Positions 1 to 10,236 of a DNA stretch of 64,000 nucleotides are shown here, in pieces. The notes below the pieces were generated by a model. That model searched no databases and was not told the DNA's origin. It saw only the letters and a program-made list of their open reading frames with translations. Positions within the stretch are counted from its first letter, which is position 1. Each line of letters opens with the position of its first letter. The position numbers and the translations under genes were made by a program. Source of the stretch: an uncultured Sphingomonadaceae bacterium (GTDB taxonomy: Bacteria > Pseudomonadota > Alphaproteobacteria > Sphingomonadales > Sphingomonadaceae); contig CANNCV010000002.1 of assembly GCA_947503245.1 (NCBI GenBank), forward strand, positions 124,001-188,000, in the 5' to 3' direction.

Positions 1-669
1 ACGGCAGAGATGCCCGGAATGTATGCCGATGGTGATTATGATCTTGCAGGCTTTTGCGTCGGCGCAGCTGAACGCGGTTCGCTTATCAACGGGTCAACCA
101 TTGCACCGGGCGATATTATTTTGGGCTTGTCCTCATCCGGCGTTCATTCCAACGGCTTTTCGCTGGTCCGCAAATTGGCAGAGGATAAGGGGTGGAAACT
201 GCAACGCCCTGCCCTGTTTGACCATGAGAAATTGCTGATCGATGCCTTATTAGAGCCGACACGCATCTATGTTGCATCATTAATGCCGCTTTTGCGCGGT
301 GGTACCATAAAGGGTCTGGCCCATATTACTGGCGGCGGCCTGCTGGAGAATATTCCGCGCATATTGCCTGATAATGTGCATGCACAGGTTGATGCCGATA
401 GCTGGTCATTGCCGCGCCTGATGGCGTTTTTGCAGGCAGAAGGGCAGATTGAGCCTATGGAAATGGCCCGCACGTTCAATTGCGGCATTGGCATGGCCAT
501 TGTCGTCGCGCCCGATAATGCAGTCGCAACCATCGCTGCTCTGCAAGAGGTTGGCGAAACCGTCCATCAAATCGGTGTGATTGAAGAAGGCGCAAAAGGG
601 TGCACCGTTAGCAGCGCCTCCGGCGGTTGGAGCGCCCGCGAACCATGGAGCAGCACGCATAATGGCTAA
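1..669 (+). CDS. purM: Phosphoribosylformylglycinamidine cyclo-ligase, C-terminal part
   Basis: Partial gene: the reading frame is open from base 1 and its start lies left of the window. AIR synthetase closes the imidazole ring of FGAM with ATP in cytosolic de novo purine synthesis. The visible 222 residues match the C-terminal half of Pur[33 protein letters not shown] and the late [11 protein letters not shown] segment are hallmark stretches of the AIRS C-terminal domain. The stop codon (667-669) overlaps the purN start (ATG at 662), so the two purine genes are translationally coupled. Identity is secure; only the N-terminal part is missing. Confidence 0.97.
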   Translation, partial: TAEMPGMYADGDYDLAGFCVGAAERGSLINGSTIAPGDIILGLSSSGVHSNGFSLVRKLAEDKGWKLQRPALFDHEKLLIDALLEPTRIYVASLMPLLRGGTIKGLAHITGGGLLENIPRILPDNVHAQVDADSWSLPRLMAFLQAEGQIEPMEMARTFNCGIGMAIVVAPDNAVATIAALQEVGETVHQIGVIEEGAKGCTVSSASGGWSAREPWSSTHNG

Positions 670-1624
670 AGCCCGTGTCGCTGTCATGATCTCCGGAACG
701 GGCAGCAATATGGCCGCCCTTTTGTTCGCGTCAAAACGTGAAGGTTGCCCTTATGAAATTGTGCTGGTGGCCAGCAACAACCCTGATGCGCCGGGGCTTA
801 ATATTGCTGCGGCAGAAGGCATAGCAACCTTCGCCCGGTCCCACAAAAATATGCCGCGTGAAGACCATGATGCGCTGATGCATGCAGCATTGGTTGAGGC
901 AAAGACAGACTATGTTGCGCTGGCCGGCTATATGCGCGTCTTGAGCGACGAATTTGTGAACAAATGGCAGGACCGGATGCTCAATATTCACCCCAGCCTG
1001 TTGCCCAAATATAAAGGGCTGAATACGCACCAACGCGCCATAGATGCGGGCGATAGCCATGGCGGGGCTTCGGTACATCTGGTCACGCCTGAATTGGACG
1101 ACGGGCCGGTATTGGGGCAGATAAAGGTCGCCATATTGCCCAGTGACAATGCCGCAGCATTAGAAAGCAGCGTGCGCTATGCAGAGCACCAGCTTTACCC
1201 GCACATATTGGCCGAATATACGGGCCGCGAACACGATGCAGATTGGCTGTTACAAAAAGCTGATAGCCTCGCGCTCGCTCTGCCGCAAACCCATGCCCGG
1301 CCAAGCCATGGTTCGCCGGGCTGGCGCGTTGGCAGTGAAAAAACAGGCAAATATTTTGCGCATTTCAGCACCCAGCATCATGGCAGCGATGCCATTGGCA
1401 TCTTGGTCAAAACGAGCGGAGCGGATGAGCTGGAAACGTTGTGCGAAGAGCAGCCCGACATTTATTGGAAACCCGCTTATTACGGCGCATCGGGCTGGAT
1501 AGGCCTGCGCCTAAACCGCGGCGGCGTTGACTGGGACCATGTCAGCGAGTGGCTGGAGCGCAGCTGGCGCAGTGTCGCCCCCAAAAGCCTAACCAAGCTA
1601 ATGGATGCAGCGGACGCTTTCTGA
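662..1624 (+). CDS. purN: Phosphoribosylglycinamide formyltransferase with C-terminal MmcQ/YjbR-like extension
   Basis: PurN transfers a formyl group from 10-formyl-THF to GAR. Residues 1-190 form the formyltransferase domain, with SGTGSNM near residue 11, NIHPSLLP around 108-115 (Asn108, His110) and ELDDGPV with the catalytic Asp near 146. The protein is 320 residues, whereas family members are usually about 190-220. The extra residues from about 205 to 320 end in [16 protein letters not shown] and a [10 protein letters not shown] segment, which look like an MmcQ/YjbR (DUF419-type) domain. I chose ATG 662 because residues upstream in the frame are not PurN-like and because it overlaps the purM stop. 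The fusion is seen in sequence; the role of the second domain is unknown. Confidence 0.93.
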   Translation: MAKARVAVMISGTGSNMAALLFASKREGCPYEIVLVASNNPDAPGLNIAAAEGIATFARSHKNMPREDHDALMHAALVEAKTDYVALAGYMRVLSDEFVNKWQDRMLNIHPSLLPKYKGLNTHQRAIDAGDSHGGASVHLVTPELDDGPVLGQIKVAILPSDNAAALESSVRYAEHQLYPHILAEYTGREHDADWLLQKADSLALALPQTHARPSHGSPGWRVGSEKTGKYFAHFSTQHHGSDAIGILVKTSGADELETLCEEQPDIYWKPAYYGASGWIGLRLNRGGVDWDHVSEWLERSWRSVAPKSLTKLMDAADAF

Positions 1625-1627
1625 AAC

Positions 1628-1663
1628 AAAAAAGGCGCCCCGTTTGCACGAGACGCCCTTTTT
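1628..1663. terminator. Bidirectional hairpin terminator between purN and ndk
   Basis: Ten-base arms at 1634-1643 and 1648-1657 enclose a TTGC loop. On the minus-strand RNA every pair forms, two of them as G-U, followed by six U (bases 1633-1628), so it best serves ndk. On the plus strand the two wobbles become C-A mismatches but a T5 run follows, so it may also stop purN transcripts. Confidence 0.8.
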
Positions 1664-1688
1664 AAAAGAATTCAATGAACCACTGGAA

Positions 1689-2111
1689 CTAGCCAACAAT
1701 CTCATCATTATTGAAGAAAAACGCGATTTCTATTGCCGCATTTTCCTCGCTGTCTGAACCATGTACGGTGTTTTCACCAATAGACAGAGCGTGTGTTTTG
1801 CGGATGGTGCCTTCATCGGCATCTGCTGGATTGGTTGCGCCCATGATATCACGGTTGCGGGTCACAGCGTCTTCGCCTTCAAGAACCTGAACGACAACAG
1901 GCTCGCTCATCATAAAATCAACAAGCTCACCGAAAAAAGGGCGCTCTTTATGCACTGCGTAAAAGCCTTCGGCCTGTTCACGGCTCATATGAATACGCTT
2001 TGATGCAACAACGCGCAGGCCGGCTTCTTCCAGCATCTGTGTGACAGCGCCGGTCAGGTTGCGACGGGTAGCATCAGGTTTAATGATCGAAAATGTGCGG
2101 GTTACTGCCAT
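1689..2111 (-). CDS. ndk: Nucleoside diphosphate kinase
   Basis: The enzyme transfers the gamma phosphate of ATP to (d)NDPs through a phosphohistidine. The 140-residue length is normal for bacterial Ndk. Visible signatures are TFSIIKPDA with Lys11, RPFF near 57, [11 protein letters not shown] around 85-95, and the active-site NTVHGSDS with His117. It lies downstream of pepA-holC on the same strand, separated from holC by about 155 bases that should hold its own promoter, and ends at the hairpin at 1628-1663. Confidence 0.97.
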   Translation of the reverse strand: MAVTRTFSIIKPDATRRNLTGAVTQMLEEAGLRVVASKRIHMSREQAEGFYAVHKERPFFGELVDFMMSEPVVVQVLEGEDAVTRNRDIMGATNPADADEGTIRKTHALSIGENTVHGSDSEENAAIEIAFFFNNDEIVG

Positions 2112-2267
2112 TGGGGATACTCCAGAATATATTTGATTTCGCGCGGGCCTTTACCGCTGCTTGAGCGCGTACGCAAGGCGCAAAATATCGCGCTAAATCT
2201 AACAGGCTGATTTTGCTGCACAGACAGCCATAATATATAGGCCATAACAATACGCGTTGCAGCGGTG

Positions 2268-2732
2268 CTAGCCTGCCTCAATCCACCGCCGACCTTCCTG
2301 ACGCCAATAATGGCGCGTGATGCCATCCTGATCTTTTAGGGATTTCCAGCTTTGCCGGGCTTCATCAATATGGTCTGGCGCAAATAGATAGAATATACGC
2401 TCCAGCCCATAAGCGCCCTGCAGCAAATCGGGGCGCCATTTGCTATCGGCAATGACCAAAAATTGCGCGCCATTGGCAAAAGCCTGCGGCGCATCTGGCG
2501 CATCGGGAAAGAGCAATATTGGCTGGCGGGCATCATTCTCTCCACCAGCAATATCATGAGCCAGAAAACTCTCTGCCTTGCGCGTCCAAAGCTGGTCAGA
2601 AATATTGTCCCTGAGCAGCTCTTCACTCGCAATAACGGCCAGTCTATTGCCTGCCTCTAACGTTTTTTCCGCCAGAACGGGCAACAGTTTTTCCGCTGGA
2701 TCGCGCGTCAACTGATAGAAATCGACCCGCAT
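2268..2732 (-). CDS. holC: DNA polymerase III chi subunit
   Basis: Chi links the clamp-loader psi subunit to SSB on lagging-strand templates. The 154-residue protein opens with MRVDFYQLTRDPAEKLLPVL, contains LAVIASEELLRDNISDQLW (residues about 31-50) and ends with a basic tryptophan-containing tail, as in alphaproteobacterial HolC. Its start lies 9 bases after the pepA stop, so the two form one transcription unit, a common pairing in this class. Confidence 0.9.
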   Translation of the reverse strand: MRVDFYQLTRDPAEKLLPVLAEKTLEAGNRLAVIASEELLRDNISDQLWTRKAESFLAHDIAGGENDARQPILLFPDAPDAPQAFANGAQFLVIADSKWRPDLLQGAYGLERIFYLFAPDHIDEARQSWKSLKDQDGITRHYWRQEGRRWIEAG

Positions 2733-2741
2733 GAGAACAAA

Positions 2742-4223
2742 TCAATCCTGTTCAAAATGCGTAGCGACCAACCGGTCCAGCAAGCGCACGCCATAGCCAG
2801 TGGCACCCTTGCCCCAAACATGGCCCGGCTTATCCGCCCAGACCATACCGGCAATATCGAGGTGCGCCCATTTAACGTCTTTTTGGATGAACCGCTGCAA
2901 AAACTGTCCTGCAGTAATCGAGCCAGCCTGACGCGGCCCGGAATTTTTAATATCGGCAATGGGCGAATCAATCAGCTTGTCATAATGCGCGCCCAGCGGC
3001 ATCCGCCACAATGGATCGCCTTCTTCTGCACCGGCATCAGTCAGCATAGTGGACAACCCGTCATCGTTGCTGAACAATCCACCATGCTCATGGCCAAGCG
3101 CCACAATCATCGCGCCTGTTAAAGTTGCCAGATTGACAACATATTCCGGCTTATATTCCTCTTGTGCCCAATGCAGCGCATCACATAGCACCAGCCGCCC
3201 TTCTGCATCGGTATTGATGACTTCAACCGTCTGGCCGGACATAGTGGTCACAACATCGCCTGGACGCTGCGCATTGCCGTCAGGCATATTTTCGACCAAC
3301 CCGCAAATGCCAATCACATCGGCTTTGGCCTTACGCCCTGCAAGCGCCTTCATCGCACCGGCAACCGCGCCTGCGCCGCCCATATCCCATTTCATGGCTT
3401 CCATACCAGCCGCAGGTTTGATGGAAATTCCGCCTGTATCAAAAGTAACACCCTTACCAACCAGAACCAGCGGGCGGCCATTATCATTGTCAGCACCTTT
3501 CCAGCGCATCACCAGCAGACGCGGCGGTCGAACGGAACCCTGAGCCACACCCAAAAGAGCGCCCATGCCCAATTTTGTCATCTCGTCCTTGTCTAGGACA
3601 GTAATTTCCACGCCTAGCTCTGCCAAATGCGTGCACCGATCAACAAATGATTCCGGGTAGATAATATTGGCTGGCTCAGCGACCAATTCGCGTGTCAGGA
3701 ATACGCCTTGTGCAATCGCATGAGCTTCATCCCAAAGCGCTGCCAGATCAGCACCACCGCCAGACAGCGAAATAGTCGTGAGGCTTGGCAATGCTTCTTT
3801 CGGTTTTGTCGTATGATATTGATCCATCCGCCAGCTGCGCAAATAGGCACCAGTCAACAGACTTGCCAAGGCCGCGTCATCCAGTTTGGTCGGTGAAGTA
3901 TCTGCCGCAATGCGAATATCAGTAACGCCGGATGTCAGATATTTTGCAGTAAGCGCTGCACCGGCTTTTTCCAGTTTCAACTTTGTGCGCTTCTCTCCAC
4001 CTATGCCGAGCAGAATGACACGATGAGCTTCGCCCTCACCAGCACCATCAACAAAAGTTTCAAACACATCACCTGGATTGCCACGAAAACGCGATTGTGC
4101 AGCAGCTGCCAAAACAGTGTGCGCAGGAAAGTCGCCCAAATTGCTGACGCCCATATCGGATGGCGACAATAAGAAACAGGTGACAGAAGAGGCAGTTTGT
4201 TCAGGGTTTATGGAAATTTGCAT
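2742..4223 (-). CDS. pepA: Leucyl aminopeptidase (M17)
   Basis: Cytosolic two-metal aminopeptidase that removes N-terminal residues from peptides. The 493-residue translation carries the M17 signature NTDAEGRLVL, the metal-site stretch VGKGVTFDTGGISIKP and the WDMGGAGAVAG segment. I start it at ATG 4221-4223 (MQISINPE) because GGAG lies eight bases upstream; an earlier ATG six codons upstream lacks such a site. It heads the pepA-holC unit and is divergent from lptD, with about 200 bases between them for both promoters. Confidence 0.96.
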   Translation of the reverse strand: MQISINPEQTASSVTCFLLSPSDMGVSNLGDFPAHTVLAAAAQSRFRGNPGDVFETFVDGAGEGEAHRVILLGIGGEKRTKLKLEKAGAALTAKYLTSGVTDIRIAADTSPTKLDDAALASLLTGAYLRSWRMDQYHTTKPKEALPSLTTISLSGGGADLAALWDEAHAIAQGVFLTRELVAEPANIIYPESFVDRCTHLAELGVEITVLDKDEMTKLGMGALLGVAQGSVRPPRLLVMRWKGADNDNGRPLVLVGKGVTFDTGGISIKPAAGMEAMKWDMGGAGAVAGAMKALAGRKAKADVIGICGLVENMPDGNAQRPGDVVTTMSGQTVEVINTDAEGRLVLCDALHWAQEEYKPEYVVNLATLTGAMIVALGHEHGGLFSNDDGLSTMLTDAGAEEGDPLWRMPLGAHYDKLIDSPIADIKNSGPRQAGSITAGQFLQRFIQKDVKWAHLDIAGMVWADKPGHVWGKGATGYGVRLLDRLVATHFEQD

Positions 4224-4421
4224 GACATTTTCTCCGGTCACAAAATAGATAGTATCTGGGCACTTGCTTGGCGATATTGGGTTATCAACTCGCTAGGCAG
4301 GGAATATGGGAACGAATCTCAAAATTTCACTGTCCGAGTATCCGGCTTTCATGTCTCTGTCCAATTTTTCACTCTTTGCCTTTTGCGAACATTGTGCAAG
4401 AGACGGTCGAAAGGCAGATAT

Positions 4422-6845
4422 ATGAGTCCGGCACAAACATTTTCCCCAACTCCAGATGATAGGAAGGTCTCGGCCGAGGCCTGTATGGCCGTGCGGAAAA
4501 TGGCGCGGCGGCTGCTTTGCGGCGTAACCTGCATTGTTCCTGCCCTGCTGCTTGGTTCAGAAGCATATGCCTCTCAACCAAATGCAGCGGTCTTTTCAGG
4601 CCAATCAGCACCGGAAAAATTGCAAGCAAAGCAAAAAGGTGGGCCGCAAGGTCAAGAAACTTCTGATCCAAAACCCTCAGAACAGACGGGGCAAAAGCCC
4701 AATAATGACGCAATCGATACAATGATTCGCGAAAATGTTCTGAATGGTCGTCAGATCGACTTTTCTGCAGAGACCATCCGTTATGATGATCCTTCGCAAA
4801 CTGTCACAGCGACGGGCGACGTTATTTTACGCAGCGGTAGCCAGTTTATCCGTGCAGAGCAAATCGTCTGGAAGCGTGAAACAGGCGATATCAGAGCAAT
4901 TGGTGCCGTACGGATTATTTCTGAAGACGGCTCTGTCGTATATGGCGAAGATATCCAACTGACCGAGGATATTCGCGATGCTGCCATCGAGAATATCTTA
5001 CTCGTTCTGGCAGAAGGCGGACGTATTGTTGCCAATCGCGGAACCCGCACCAATGGCGTGGTCACGCTTAACGAAGCAACCTATGCGCCTTGCCTGCCCG
5101 ATGATGATGTCTGCGCAGATTCGCCAAGTTGGCAGATTAGAGCGGTGCGCGTTGTTTATGATCCTGACCGCAAAAAAGTTTATTATGATGGCGCGCGCCT
5201 GGAGCTTTTCGGCTTACCACTTATCCCACTACCCGGGCTTAACCACCCTATAGATGCCGATAGCCGATCAGGGCTGCTGGTCCCAAACATTCGTTTAAGT
5301 GCGGCCAATGGGGCAGAATATTCACAACCCTATTATTTTGCACTGGCACCCAATCGCGACCTTACAACCAGTCTCAGTGTGTTCAGTTCGGTTTTGCCTC
5401 TTATCAGTGCACGTTACCGCGCGCTGACCGAAGATGGCGCCTACCAGGTCAGCGGCTATGCCACTGCCAGTACACCTATACCTGTTGGACAAACATCTGC
5501 TGTTGAAGAAAATACCCAATTTCGCGGGTATTTTGATGCCAATGGACGCTTTCAGCTGGACGAAAACTGGCAATTAAGTGGCTCGGTCCGGATTGCAACT
5601 GACCGTACATTTCTCAGACGCTATGACATCAGCCGCGACGACCGCTTGCGCTCCAACATTCAAGCAGAACGCACTGATGATGACAGTTATTTGGCCGTCA
5701 GTGCTTGGGGTACGCAAACGCTGCGCATTAACGATCCGCAAGGACAAGTGCCTGTCGCTCTGCCAATCATTGATTATCGCAAAAGACTGGATAACAAGTT
5801 TTTGGGCGGAAAGACTGAAGTGCGACTTAACAGCCTCGCCATCACGCGCTTTGATGGACAGGATACCCAACGCGCATTTGCATCCGTGCGATGGGATATG
5901 CGCAAAGTTACCCCGGGCGGTCAATTACTTACACTAACAGCCTATGGACGCGGTGACCTTTATAACAGCCGGCAAAATGGACAGACCTCAACGCTAATTT
6001 ATCAAGGCTTACCTGGCTTTCAGGCACGGGCCACAGGATCTTTGGCAGCAGACCTGCAATGGCCTTTTGTTGGCAAGGCTTTTGGCGGCACACAAACCAT
6101 AACACCGCGCGTCCAGCTTGTTGCCACTTCGCCAACGTCAAATCTGGATATCCCCAATGAGGACAGCAGGGCCATCGAGCTGGAAGATAACAATATCTTC
6201 GCCTTGAACCGATTGCCGGGATTTGACCGAATAGAAGATGGTGCGCGCATTGTTTATGGCTTTGATTGGCAATTACGCCGGCCAGGTTGGCAAATTGATA
6301 CGACTATTGGGCAAAGCTACCGGCTCAATGATAAATCCAGCGTCATCCCTAACGGGACGGGCCTTGGACAGAGAACATCGGATGTTGTTGGCCGCGCGCA
6401 GGTGCGGTTCCGTGATTTTGTTCAATTCACCCACCGTTTCCGGCTCGACAAAAACAATTTGCGTGTACGGCGCAACGAAATTGATGCTACTATCGGGTCA
6501 CGCCGCACCTATGGGCAAATAGGGTATTTACGCCTTAATCGTGATATTGGCCCAGAGATTGAAGATTTGCAGGATCGCGAAGAGTTTCGCGTCGCTGGCC
6601 GCTTGCAGGTCAACAAATATTGGTCTGTCTTTGGTTCAGGCAATTTCGATCTTACAGATGCAGAAGAAGATCCACTGAACTTTTCTGACGGATTTGAACC
6701 AATTAGAACACGTTTGGGCGTCGCATATGACGATGCATATATATCGCTCGGTCTTACATGGCGGCGCGATTTTATTGCGACAGGCGATGCTCAAAGAGGA
6801 AATACATTTCTCTTCCGCTTTGCCCTGCGAAACCTAGGTCTCTAA
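4422..6845 (+). CDS. lptD: LPS-assembly protein LptD, outer-membrane barrel
   Basis: LptD with LptE inserts lipopolysaccharide into the outer leaflet. From ATG 4422 (preceded by AAGGCAG) the product is 807 residues. A hydrophobic signal region follows MARRLLCG and probably ends at SEAYA, residues about 27-51. An OstA/LptA-type periplasmic domain spans about 105-220 (repeated ATGDVILRSG and AIGAVRII strands). The rest is a long barrel with alternating aromatic strands ending in FRFALRNLGL. Paired cysteines occur near PCLPDDDVCAD. In-frame ATGs at 4485 and 4500 are alternative starts. It is followed by surA, its folding chaperone. Confidence 0.93.
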   Translation: MSPAQTFSPTPDDRKVSAEACMAVRKMARRLLCGVTCIVPALLLGSEAYASQPNAAVFSGQSAPEKLQAKQKGGPQGQETSDPKPSEQTGQKPNNDAIDTMIRENVLNGRQIDFSAETIRYDDPSQTVTATGDVILRSGSQFIRAEQIVWKRETGDIRAIGAVRIISEDGSVVYGEDIQLTEDIRDAAIENILLVLAEGGRIVANRGTRTNGVVTLNEATYAPCLPDDDVCADSPSWQIRAVRVVYDPDRKKVYYDGARLELFGLPLIPLPGLNHPIDADSRSGLLVPNIRLSAANGAEYSQPYYFALAPNRDLTTSLSVFSSVLPLISARYRALTEDGAYQVSGYATASTPIPVGQTSAVEENTQFRGYFDANGRFQLDENWQLSGSVRIATDRTFLRRYDISRDDRLRSNIQAERTDDDSYLAVSAWGTQTLRINDPQGQVPVALPIIDYRKRLDNKFLGGKTEVRLNSLAITRFDGQDTQRAFASVRWDMRKVTPGGQLLTLTAYGRGDLYNSRQNGQTSTLIYQGLPGFQARATGSLAADLQWPFVGKAFGGTQTITPRVQLVATSPTSNLDIPNEDSRAIELEDNNIFALNRLPGFDRIEDGARIVYGFDWQLRRPGWQIDTTIGQSYRLNDKSSVIPNGTGLGQRTSDVVGRAQVRFRDFVQFTHRFRLDKNNLRVRRNEIDATIGSRRTYGQIGYLRLNRDIGPEIEDLQDREEFRVAGRLQVNKYWSVFGSGNFDLTDAEEDPLNFSDGFEPIRTRLGVAYDDAYISLGLTWRRDFIATGDAQRGNTFLFRFALRNLGL

Positions 6846-6999
6846 GCTTTGCGTGCATGGGATTATGTCGCGCAGCAATATTGCCTCGCCGCTTGGCATT
6901 CCGCGTAATTATCGTTAATGAGGCATCAGAAACTCAGCTTGTGTTCAGCGAATTTTATCTATGACGCAGTTTTGAACGTTGGAAATATATACTCATCAT

Positions 7000-8364
7000 A
7001 TGGTAAATAACATGAAGAATATTCGAATTTTGACCCGCAGCGGACTTGCTGCCATGGCGGCATTTATATTATTGCCAACCGGCAGTGTGGCGCAGACCGT
7101 CGCTAACGAATCTACGCCAACCACTCGGCTTAACATCCCTGAAAACGTTACGGTCTTTGCTAAGGACGATCCCAATGCTCGCCGTGCCACAGCCATCGTT
7201 AATGGCGAGATTATTACTGGTACAGATATTGATCAACGCCTTGCATTGCTGCTTGCATCAAATGAAGGACAGTTGAGTCAGGATGAGTTAAATGGCTTGC
7301 GCCTTCAAGTATTGCGCAATCTGATCGATGAAACACTGCAAATTCAAGAAGCGCAATCTAACGATATCGTGATTGATTCCGCACAGATCGAAGACACTTA
7401 TCGCCGCGTTGCGCAAAGCAATTTCCGTACTGATACTAAGGCGCTAGATAAGTTCCTGACGGACAATGGTTCCTCCCCTGTAAGCCTTAAGCGGCAAATC
7501 CATGGCGAGCTTGCATGGCAAAGTGTCGTTGATCGTAACATCGGCAGCCAAACCAATGTTTCAGAAGAACAGGTCAATGCCATTATCTCTCGCATTCTGG
7601 CTGCTAAAGGCCAAGACGAGTTTAATGTCGCAGAAATTTACCTTTCTGCCACACCCAATAATTCTACAGAAATTTTTGAAAATGGTCGTCGGATCATTCA
7701 ACAAATCCAACAAGGCGGAAACTTTGCCGCTTATGCTCAGCAATGGTCTGAAGCATCAACGGCTCCTCAAGGCGGACGCCTTGGCTGGATCAGACCAGCC
7801 TTATTGCCGCCTCAGCTTGCTCAGGCAGCGCAAACCATGGCAGTTGGACAAATTGCTGGCCCCATTGAGATTCCAGGCGGCTTTTCAATTCTCTACCTTA
7901 TAGATAAGCGCAAAATTGCTGCTCCTGACCCGCGCAATGCCCGACTTAACCTCAAACAGCTTGCAATTGGCTTTCCAACCGGAACGAGCGAAGCACAGGC
8001 GACACAAATAGCCTCGGGCTTCTCCTCGGCGATTGCCACTATCAAAGGCTGCGGGGACGCAGATCGGGTTGCAGCGCAGTTGGGCGCAACGGTAACCAGT
8101 AATGATGGTATCTTGGTCAAAGACCTCCCTCCGCAATTGCAACAAACCATGCTAACTTTATCTATTGGCGAAGCCTCACAACCCTTTGGTTCGGTTGAGC
8201 AAGGTGTCCGCACACTCGTGCTATGTGGCCGTGATGACCCGCAGGCGACCAATGTTCCAAGCGTCGAAGAAATGATGGCGCGAATGGAAGAGGAAAAAAT
8301 CACCAAACGTGCGCAAATCTATCTGCGTGATTTGCGGCGTGATGCCATAATCTCTTATAATTGA
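7000..8364 (+). CDS. surA: Periplasmic peptidyl-prolyl isomerase SurA
   Basis: SurA escorts outer-membrane proteins, LptD above all, across the periplasm. The 454-residue product has a signal peptide ending near GSVAQ, a SurA N-terminal domain (residues about 60-180, with VNGEIITGTDIDQRL and RNLIDETLQIQEA), and a parvulin domain at about 205-306 including GGRLGWIRPALLPPQL. A second PPIase-like region lies at about 310-420. The start is uncertain: TTG 6979, ATG 7000 and ATG 7012 are in frame and none has a strong ribosome site. Co-oriented with lptD, pdxA and rsmA, the classic order. Confidence 0.93.
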   Translation: MVNNMKNIRILTRSGLAAMAAFILLPTGSVAQTVANESTPTTRLNIPENVTVFAKDDPNARRATAIVNGEIITGTDIDQRLALLLASNEGQLSQDELNGLRLQVLRNLIDETLQIQEAQSNDIVIDSAQIEDTYRRVAQSNFRTDTKALDKFLTDNGSSPVSLKRQIHGELAWQSVVDRNIGSQTNVSEEQVNAIISRILAAKGQDEFNVAEIYLSATPNNSTEIFENGRRIIQQIQQGGNFAAYAQQWSEASTAPQGGRLGWIRPALLPPQLAQAAQTMAVGQIAGPIEIPGGFSILYLIDKRKIAAPDPRNARLNLKQLAIGFPTGTSEAQATQIASGFSSAIATIKGCGDADRVAAQLGATVTSNDGILVKDLPPQLQQTMLTLSIGEASQPFGSVEQGVRTLVLCGRDDPQATNVPSVEEMMARMEEEKITKRAQIYLRDLRRDAIISYN

Positions 8365-9386
8365 ACGAGGGCAATATCCTCTCCAATCCGGTCTTTGCTG
8401 TTTCGTCCGGTGATCCGGCAGGCATAGGCCCAGAGATTCTGATTAAATCCTGGCAAGCCCGGCATGAGCAGGGCTTGCCGGAGTTTTTTGTAATTGGCGA
8501 TGTCCAAACTTTTGATGCCATCATGCCCGGCATCACACAGCCAATTTCCAGTCCAGAAGAAGCGCGAAACGTTTTCGCGACCAAATTGCCGATATTGCAA
8601 GTTCATACATGCACGGACTTTACGCTTGGCCAGCCCAATGAAAGCTCTTCACAATGCGCCCTTCAGGCATTGGAAATGGCTGTCGGCCTAGCGCGTTCAG
8701 GCCGTGTCGATGGCATGGTCACAGGGCCGGTCTCCAAAGATGGTCTACACAATGTCGGCTTCACTCATCCCGGTCAGACAGAATTTGTCGCAGAACGGTG
8801 CGGCGTAGCGCGTGAAAATGCGAATATGATGCTGGCTGGCCCATCGTTGAAAGTTGTGCCCATAACTGTGCATATCCCCCTGCGTGAAATAGCTGCACAG
8901 CTCACAGCAGATCTTATCACCGCCCGCGTAAGGGCCGTTGCCAAAGCCATGCACCGCAATTTCGGCATTGCGAAACCCCGTATTGCCGTTGCCGGTCTAA
9001 ATCCACATGCCGGTGAAAATGGCCGAATGGGACAAGAAGAGAAACTGATTATCTCCCCTGCCCTCGATATATTACGTGATGAAGGCTATGATATTGACGG
9101 CCCGCTGGCAGCCGACAGCATGTTCCACAAAGCTGCCCGTGAAAATTACGATGTCGCCCTTTGCCAATATCACGACCAGGCCCTCATCCCATTGAAGACG
9201 CTCGATTTTGACGATGGTGTAAATATGACGCTTGGTCTGCCGATTATCAGAACATCGCCGGATCATGGCACTGCTTTCGCTATTGCCGGGCAAAATATAG
9301 CCAATCCGCAATCTATGATTTCTGCTTTGAAGATGGCGCAGCATGTGCGGCAATTCCGTCTGAAATACGATGCAGAAATGCTCTGA
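8361..9386 (+). CDS. pdxA: 4-hydroxythreonine-4-phosphate dehydrogenase
   Basis: PdxA oxidises 4-phosphohydroxy-L-threonine on the DXP-dependent pyridoxal phosphate route. The 341-residue protein shows VSSGDPAGIGPEI, MVTGPVSKDGL, the metal-binding HPGQTEFVAE, AVAGLNPHAGENG and QYHDQALIPLK. The best start is a TTG at 8361 that overlaps the surA stop (TTGA), implying translational coupling; no ATG precedes the conserved N-terminus. Expected to be transcribed with lptD-surA-rsmA. Confidence 0.95.
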   Translation: MNEGNILSNPVFAVSSGDPAGIGPEILIKSWQARHEQGLPEFFVIGDVQTFDAIMPGITQPISSPEEARNVFATKLPILQVHTCTDFTLGQPNESSSQCALQALEMAVGLARSGRVDGMVTGPVSKDGLHNVGFTHPGQTEFVAERCGVARENANMMLAGPSLKVVPITVHIPLREIAAQLTADLITARVRAVAKAMHRNFGIAKPRIAVAGLNPHAGENGRMGQEEKLIISPALDILRDEGYDIDGPLAADSMFHKAARENYDVALCQYHDQALIPLKTLDFDDGVNMTLGLPIIRTSPDHGTAFAIAGQNIANPQSMISALKMAQHVRQFRLKYDAEML

Positions 9387-9405
9387 TCACGCTATCAGCA
9401 TTGCC

Positions 9406-10233
9406 ATGACAAATTTGCCGCCCTTACGCGAAACCATCGCGCAATATGGATTGCAGGCAAAAAAGGCATTGGGCCAAAACTTTCTGCTCGACGAGAAGCT
9501 GCTCGCTCGCATTGCCGCACTGGCAGGTGATTTAAAAGGTCAGCGCATCGTCGAAATTGGCCCGGGTCCAGGCGGGCTTAGCAGAGCGATATTGCGTGCT
9601 GGCGGTCATCTCACCGCGATTGAGCGCGACGAACGTTGCCTGCCTGCACTTAATGAGTTGCAAAGTACTTTTCCCGGTCAGTTGGATATCATTTCCGGCG
9701 ATGCAATGCAGATTTCTCTGACCGATCATGTGCAGGCACCGTTCCATATCATGGCCAACCTGCCCTATAATATTGGGACAGCTTTATTGGTAAACTGGCT
9801 CACCAGCGCCAATTGGCAGCCAGATTGGCAATCACTGACTCTGATGTTCCAGCGTGAGGTTGCAGAACGGATTGTCGCAAAGCCCGGTGACAAGGCCTAT
9901 GGTCGGCTGTCTGTTCTTGGGCAATGGCGGTGCGATGCCCAACTGGCCATGAAAGTCCATCGCAGTGCTTTTACCCCGCCGCCCAAAATTATGTCTGCCG
10001 TGGTTTATATCACTCCCAAAGAAGCGCCACAGGGCGTTAAAAGCGACATATTACAGATGGTCACCGCTGCAGCTTTTGGGCAACGCCGCAAAATGTTGCG
10101 CCAAAGCCTACGCAGCATCACGGGCGCTCTCAATGCTCTGGAAAGCTGTGATATTGATCCGCAACGCCGCGCGGAGACAGTATCGGTCGCAGAATATATT
10201 GCCCTTGCCAGAACGCTCAGTGAAGCGGTGTAA
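9406..10233 (+). CDS. rsmA: 16S rRNA dimethyladenosine transferase
   Basis: RsmA (KsgA) dimethylates A1518 and A1519 of 16S rRNA late in 30S assembly. The 275-residue product carries KKALGQNFLLDEKLL, the SAM-binding VEIGPGPGGLSRAIL, NLPYNIGTALL (motif IV) and AFTPPPKIMSAVV. ATG 9406 fits the family N-terminus; the open frame from 9370 adds unrelated residues that overlap pdxA. It ends three bases before the convergent glcB stop. Confidence 0.96.
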   Translation: MTNLPPLRETIAQYGLQAKKALGQNFLLDEKLLARIAALAGDLKGQRIVEIGPGPGGLSRAILRAGGHLTAIERDERCLPALNELQSTFPGQLDIISGDAMQISLTDHVQAPFHIMANLPYNIGTALLVNWLTSANWQPDWQSLTLMFQREVAERIVAKPGDKAYGRLSVLGQWRCDAQLAMKVHRSAFTPPPKIMSAVVYITPKEAPQGVKSDILQMVTAAAFGQRRKMLRQSLRSITGALNALESCDIDPQRRAETVSVAEYIALARTLSEAV

Positions 10234-10236
10234 GGT

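Noticed and set aside
581-661. Earlier purN start
   Set aside because: The extra residues are not PurN-like and lie inside purM; ATG 662 fits better.
2102-2326. Possible small gene between ndk and holC
   Set aside because: It overlaps both neighbours in another frame and has no family-like sequence.
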